From an uncultured Clostridia bacterium (lineage in GTDB: Bacteria > Bacillota > Clostridia > Christensenellales > Aristaeellaceae): 6,485 nucleotides of DNA. The notes below the pieces were generated by a model. It was not told where the DNA came from and did no database searches. It saw only the letters and a list, made by a program, of their open reading frames with translations. How positions within the stretch are numbered: position 1 is the stretch's first letter; the number at the start of each line of letters is the position of its first letter. Below are positions 5,446-6,485 of the stretch, piece by piece. The translations under genes were made by a program, and so were the position numbers. Location of the stretch: assembly GCA_946409855.1 (NCBI GenBank), contig CAMJXZ010000195.1:1-6485 (forward strand), in the 5' to 3' direction.

Positions 5446-6485
5446 TCAGACATCCGCCGTCTGCGCGTTCCCCGCGGGGAATAGACAGGTGACCAGCAGC
5501 AGGACGGCAGCCAGGCAGGAAAGGACAAGGACAAAGGGGTTTTCCCACCAGCTGTGCATGTTGACGGCACACAGGAAAAGCAGGAGGATAACCGCCGTAT
5601 CCGCCGAAATCAGCGCCAGGGAAACGGTCCGCCTCCGCTCCGGATGCATATGATACAGGCGCAGGACGCTCTTTGGCAGGAATCGTTTCAGTTCCGTGAC
5701 GGTGCCGGACCAGATCACCCCGAACCGGCCGTCCGAACGCAGCACGATGAACAGCGGGAGGCCGAAGCAGACGGAGAAGCCGAAGTTGTTGGTAAAAATC
5801 TGCAGGATGATCATCTCATAATACTGGTGGAAGAAATAGGCCAGGCAGACGCCCAGCAGGCAGGAACAGTAAAGGGATCCCAGCGCGGCCGCCCACAGGT
5901 ACAGCAGGATCCTCTTCCATGTGTGCGCGTTGCATATCCCGGGGGACATGACGCGCCAGACCTTGTACGGCAGATAGGCCATGATGAAATTCGCGATGAA
6001 GCCGAAAAACCGGATGGAATCAAAATCGCTGAAGAAGTCCCCGATCAGGTTGCCGACGGCGCAGGCCAGCGCCCCCAGCGGGCCCAGCATCAGCCCGGTG
6101 GGGACCGAGAGACATTGTTCGGGCCGCAGGTTCGTATAGCCGTCCGCCATATCCATCACGTCGATGGACACCCCCAGCGCAGCGAACAGCACGATGATGC
6201 CGATAAAGGACAGGGCCATGATCCTCCGCCTGTGTTTCGCGGACAGCGCCTGCTTCGGCCTTTCCGGCAGGGCCGGCGCGGGCTCCCCTTTCTCCGCGGC
6301 GGGCGCCTCTCCCCCGGCCGTTTTTTTCTTTTTGGAAAGGAAATCCGTCCCCGCGACGATGGCCCCCGCGGTGATGATCAGCGCGCCGGCCAGGGAACGG
6401 AACGAAAAGATTTCCGCCCCGCCCGTGACGGGGATGACGAGCGCCATCAGCAGGGTGACGACGGGGTCCAGCGCGGCGATCACGG
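5446..6485 (-). CDS. Membrane protein, EamA-like end joined to ECF S-component-like domain, 5'-truncated
   Basis: The frame is open to the window edge, so the real start lies outside; the GTG at 6483 is almost certainly internal. Numbering from it, 345 residues remain. Residues 2-46 (ALDPVVTLLMALVIP, then RSLAGALIITAGAIVAG) resemble the last two helices of EamA/DMT-superfamily transporters. Residues 47-88 form a hydrophilic, Ala/Pro/Lys-rich linker starting KKKK and ending KHRRR. From 89 on are about five to seven more hydrophobic segments (about 89-107, 125-150, 158-175, 192-217, 222-248, 286-307, 315-336). The segment GLMLGPLGALACAVGNLIGD (130-149) and the following FGFIANFIMAYLPYKVW resemble ECF-type transporter S components, which bind vitamins or other small substrates in the membrane. 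No clear AxxxA motif for contact with the EcfT subunit is seen. The substrate cannot be told. Both positive flanks of the linker suit a cytoplasmic loop. A different multi-pass family is possible. Confidence 0.5.
   Translation of the reverse strand, partial: VIAALDPVVTLLMALVIPVTGGAEIFSFRSLAGALIITAGAIVAGTDFLSKKKKTAGGEAPAAEKGEPAPALPERPKQALSAKHRRRIMALSFIGIIVLFAALGVSIDVMDMADGYTNLRPEQCLSVPTGLMLGPLGALACAVGNLIGDFFSDFDSIRFFGFIANFIMAYLPYKVWRVMSPGICNAHTWKRILLYLWAAALGSLYCSCLLGVCLAYFFHQYYEMIILQIFTNNFGFSVCFGLPLFIVLRSDGRFGVIWSGTVTELKRFLPKSVLRLYHMHPERRRTVSLALISADTAVILLLFLCAVNMHSWWENPFVLVLSCLAAVLLLVTCLFPAGNAQTADV
6217..6227 (-). promoter_or_regulatory. Possible internal translation start inside the membrane protein gene
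   Basis: ATG at 6219-6217 (residue 89 of the visible frame) is preceded by GGAGG (6227-6223) with only 3 nt between; AGGCGG slightly farther away gives 6 nt. It falls exactly at the linker/second-domain boundary and would yield a separate 257-residue S-component-like protein. The short spacing makes this uncertain. Confidence 0.25.

Noticed and set aside
5213..5572. Extended rpsO frame giving a 207-residue product
   Set aside because: The added N-terminal part covers the promoter, the leader and the end of the upstream gene. S15 is 87-89 residues and AGGAGG marks the ATG at 5212.
1..6485. Mobile element, defence system, tRNA or CRISPR array
   Set aside because: No transposase, integrase, terminal repeats, array of spaced repeats or tRNA-like fold was seen. 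The genes are chromosomal housekeeping genes plus one membrane protein.

Overview
The window is a stretch of a high-GC bacterial chromosome in which all four genes lie on the minus strand. In transcription order they are: a large membrane protein cut at its 5' end (5446-6485), rpsO for ribosomal protein S15 (4949-5212), pnp for polynucleotide phosphorylase (2691-4844), and uvrA for excinuclease ABC subunit A (1-2562, cut at its 3' end). The protein sequences, the strong AGGAGG-type ribosome binding site and the intrinsic terminators suggest a GC-rich member of the Firmicutes, probably Clostridia. That placement is inference from protein character, not from a search.

Region by region. From 6485 down to 5446 is a multi-spanning membrane protein. 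Its visible start looks like the last two helices of an EamA/DMT-type transporter, followed by a charged Ala/Pro-rich linker and then a domain resembling an ECF-transporter S component. A 233-base gap (5213-5445) then holds a weak terminator-like hairpin, two sets of helically spaced direct repeats, a clear extended -10 promoter and a structured leader of about 95 nt that runs into the rpsO ribosome binding site. After rpsO, a 14-bp hairpin, a second smaller hairpin and a TG repeat separate it from pnp. After pnp, an 11-bp terminator hairpin and about 75 further bases lead to uvrA.

How the genes work together. rpsO-pnp is a widely conserved pair, joining a small-subunit ribosomal protein to the 3'-5' exoribonuclease/polymerase that degrades mRNA. 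The promoter before rpsO, the hairpins between the genes and the leader fit the known pattern of autoregulated rpsO and attenuated or processed read-through into pnp. uvrA is a DNA repair gene and probably an independent unit or a low-level read-through product. I see no LexA-type box and no convincing promoter before it. The upstream membrane protein has no evident functional link to the others.

Most of the window is ordinary housekeeping DNA. The parts most worth a second look are the rpsO leader with its upstream phased repeats, and the apparent EamA/ECF-S fusion. Very long open frames on the plus strand opposite uvrA and pnp are codon-bias shadows and are not annotated as genes.
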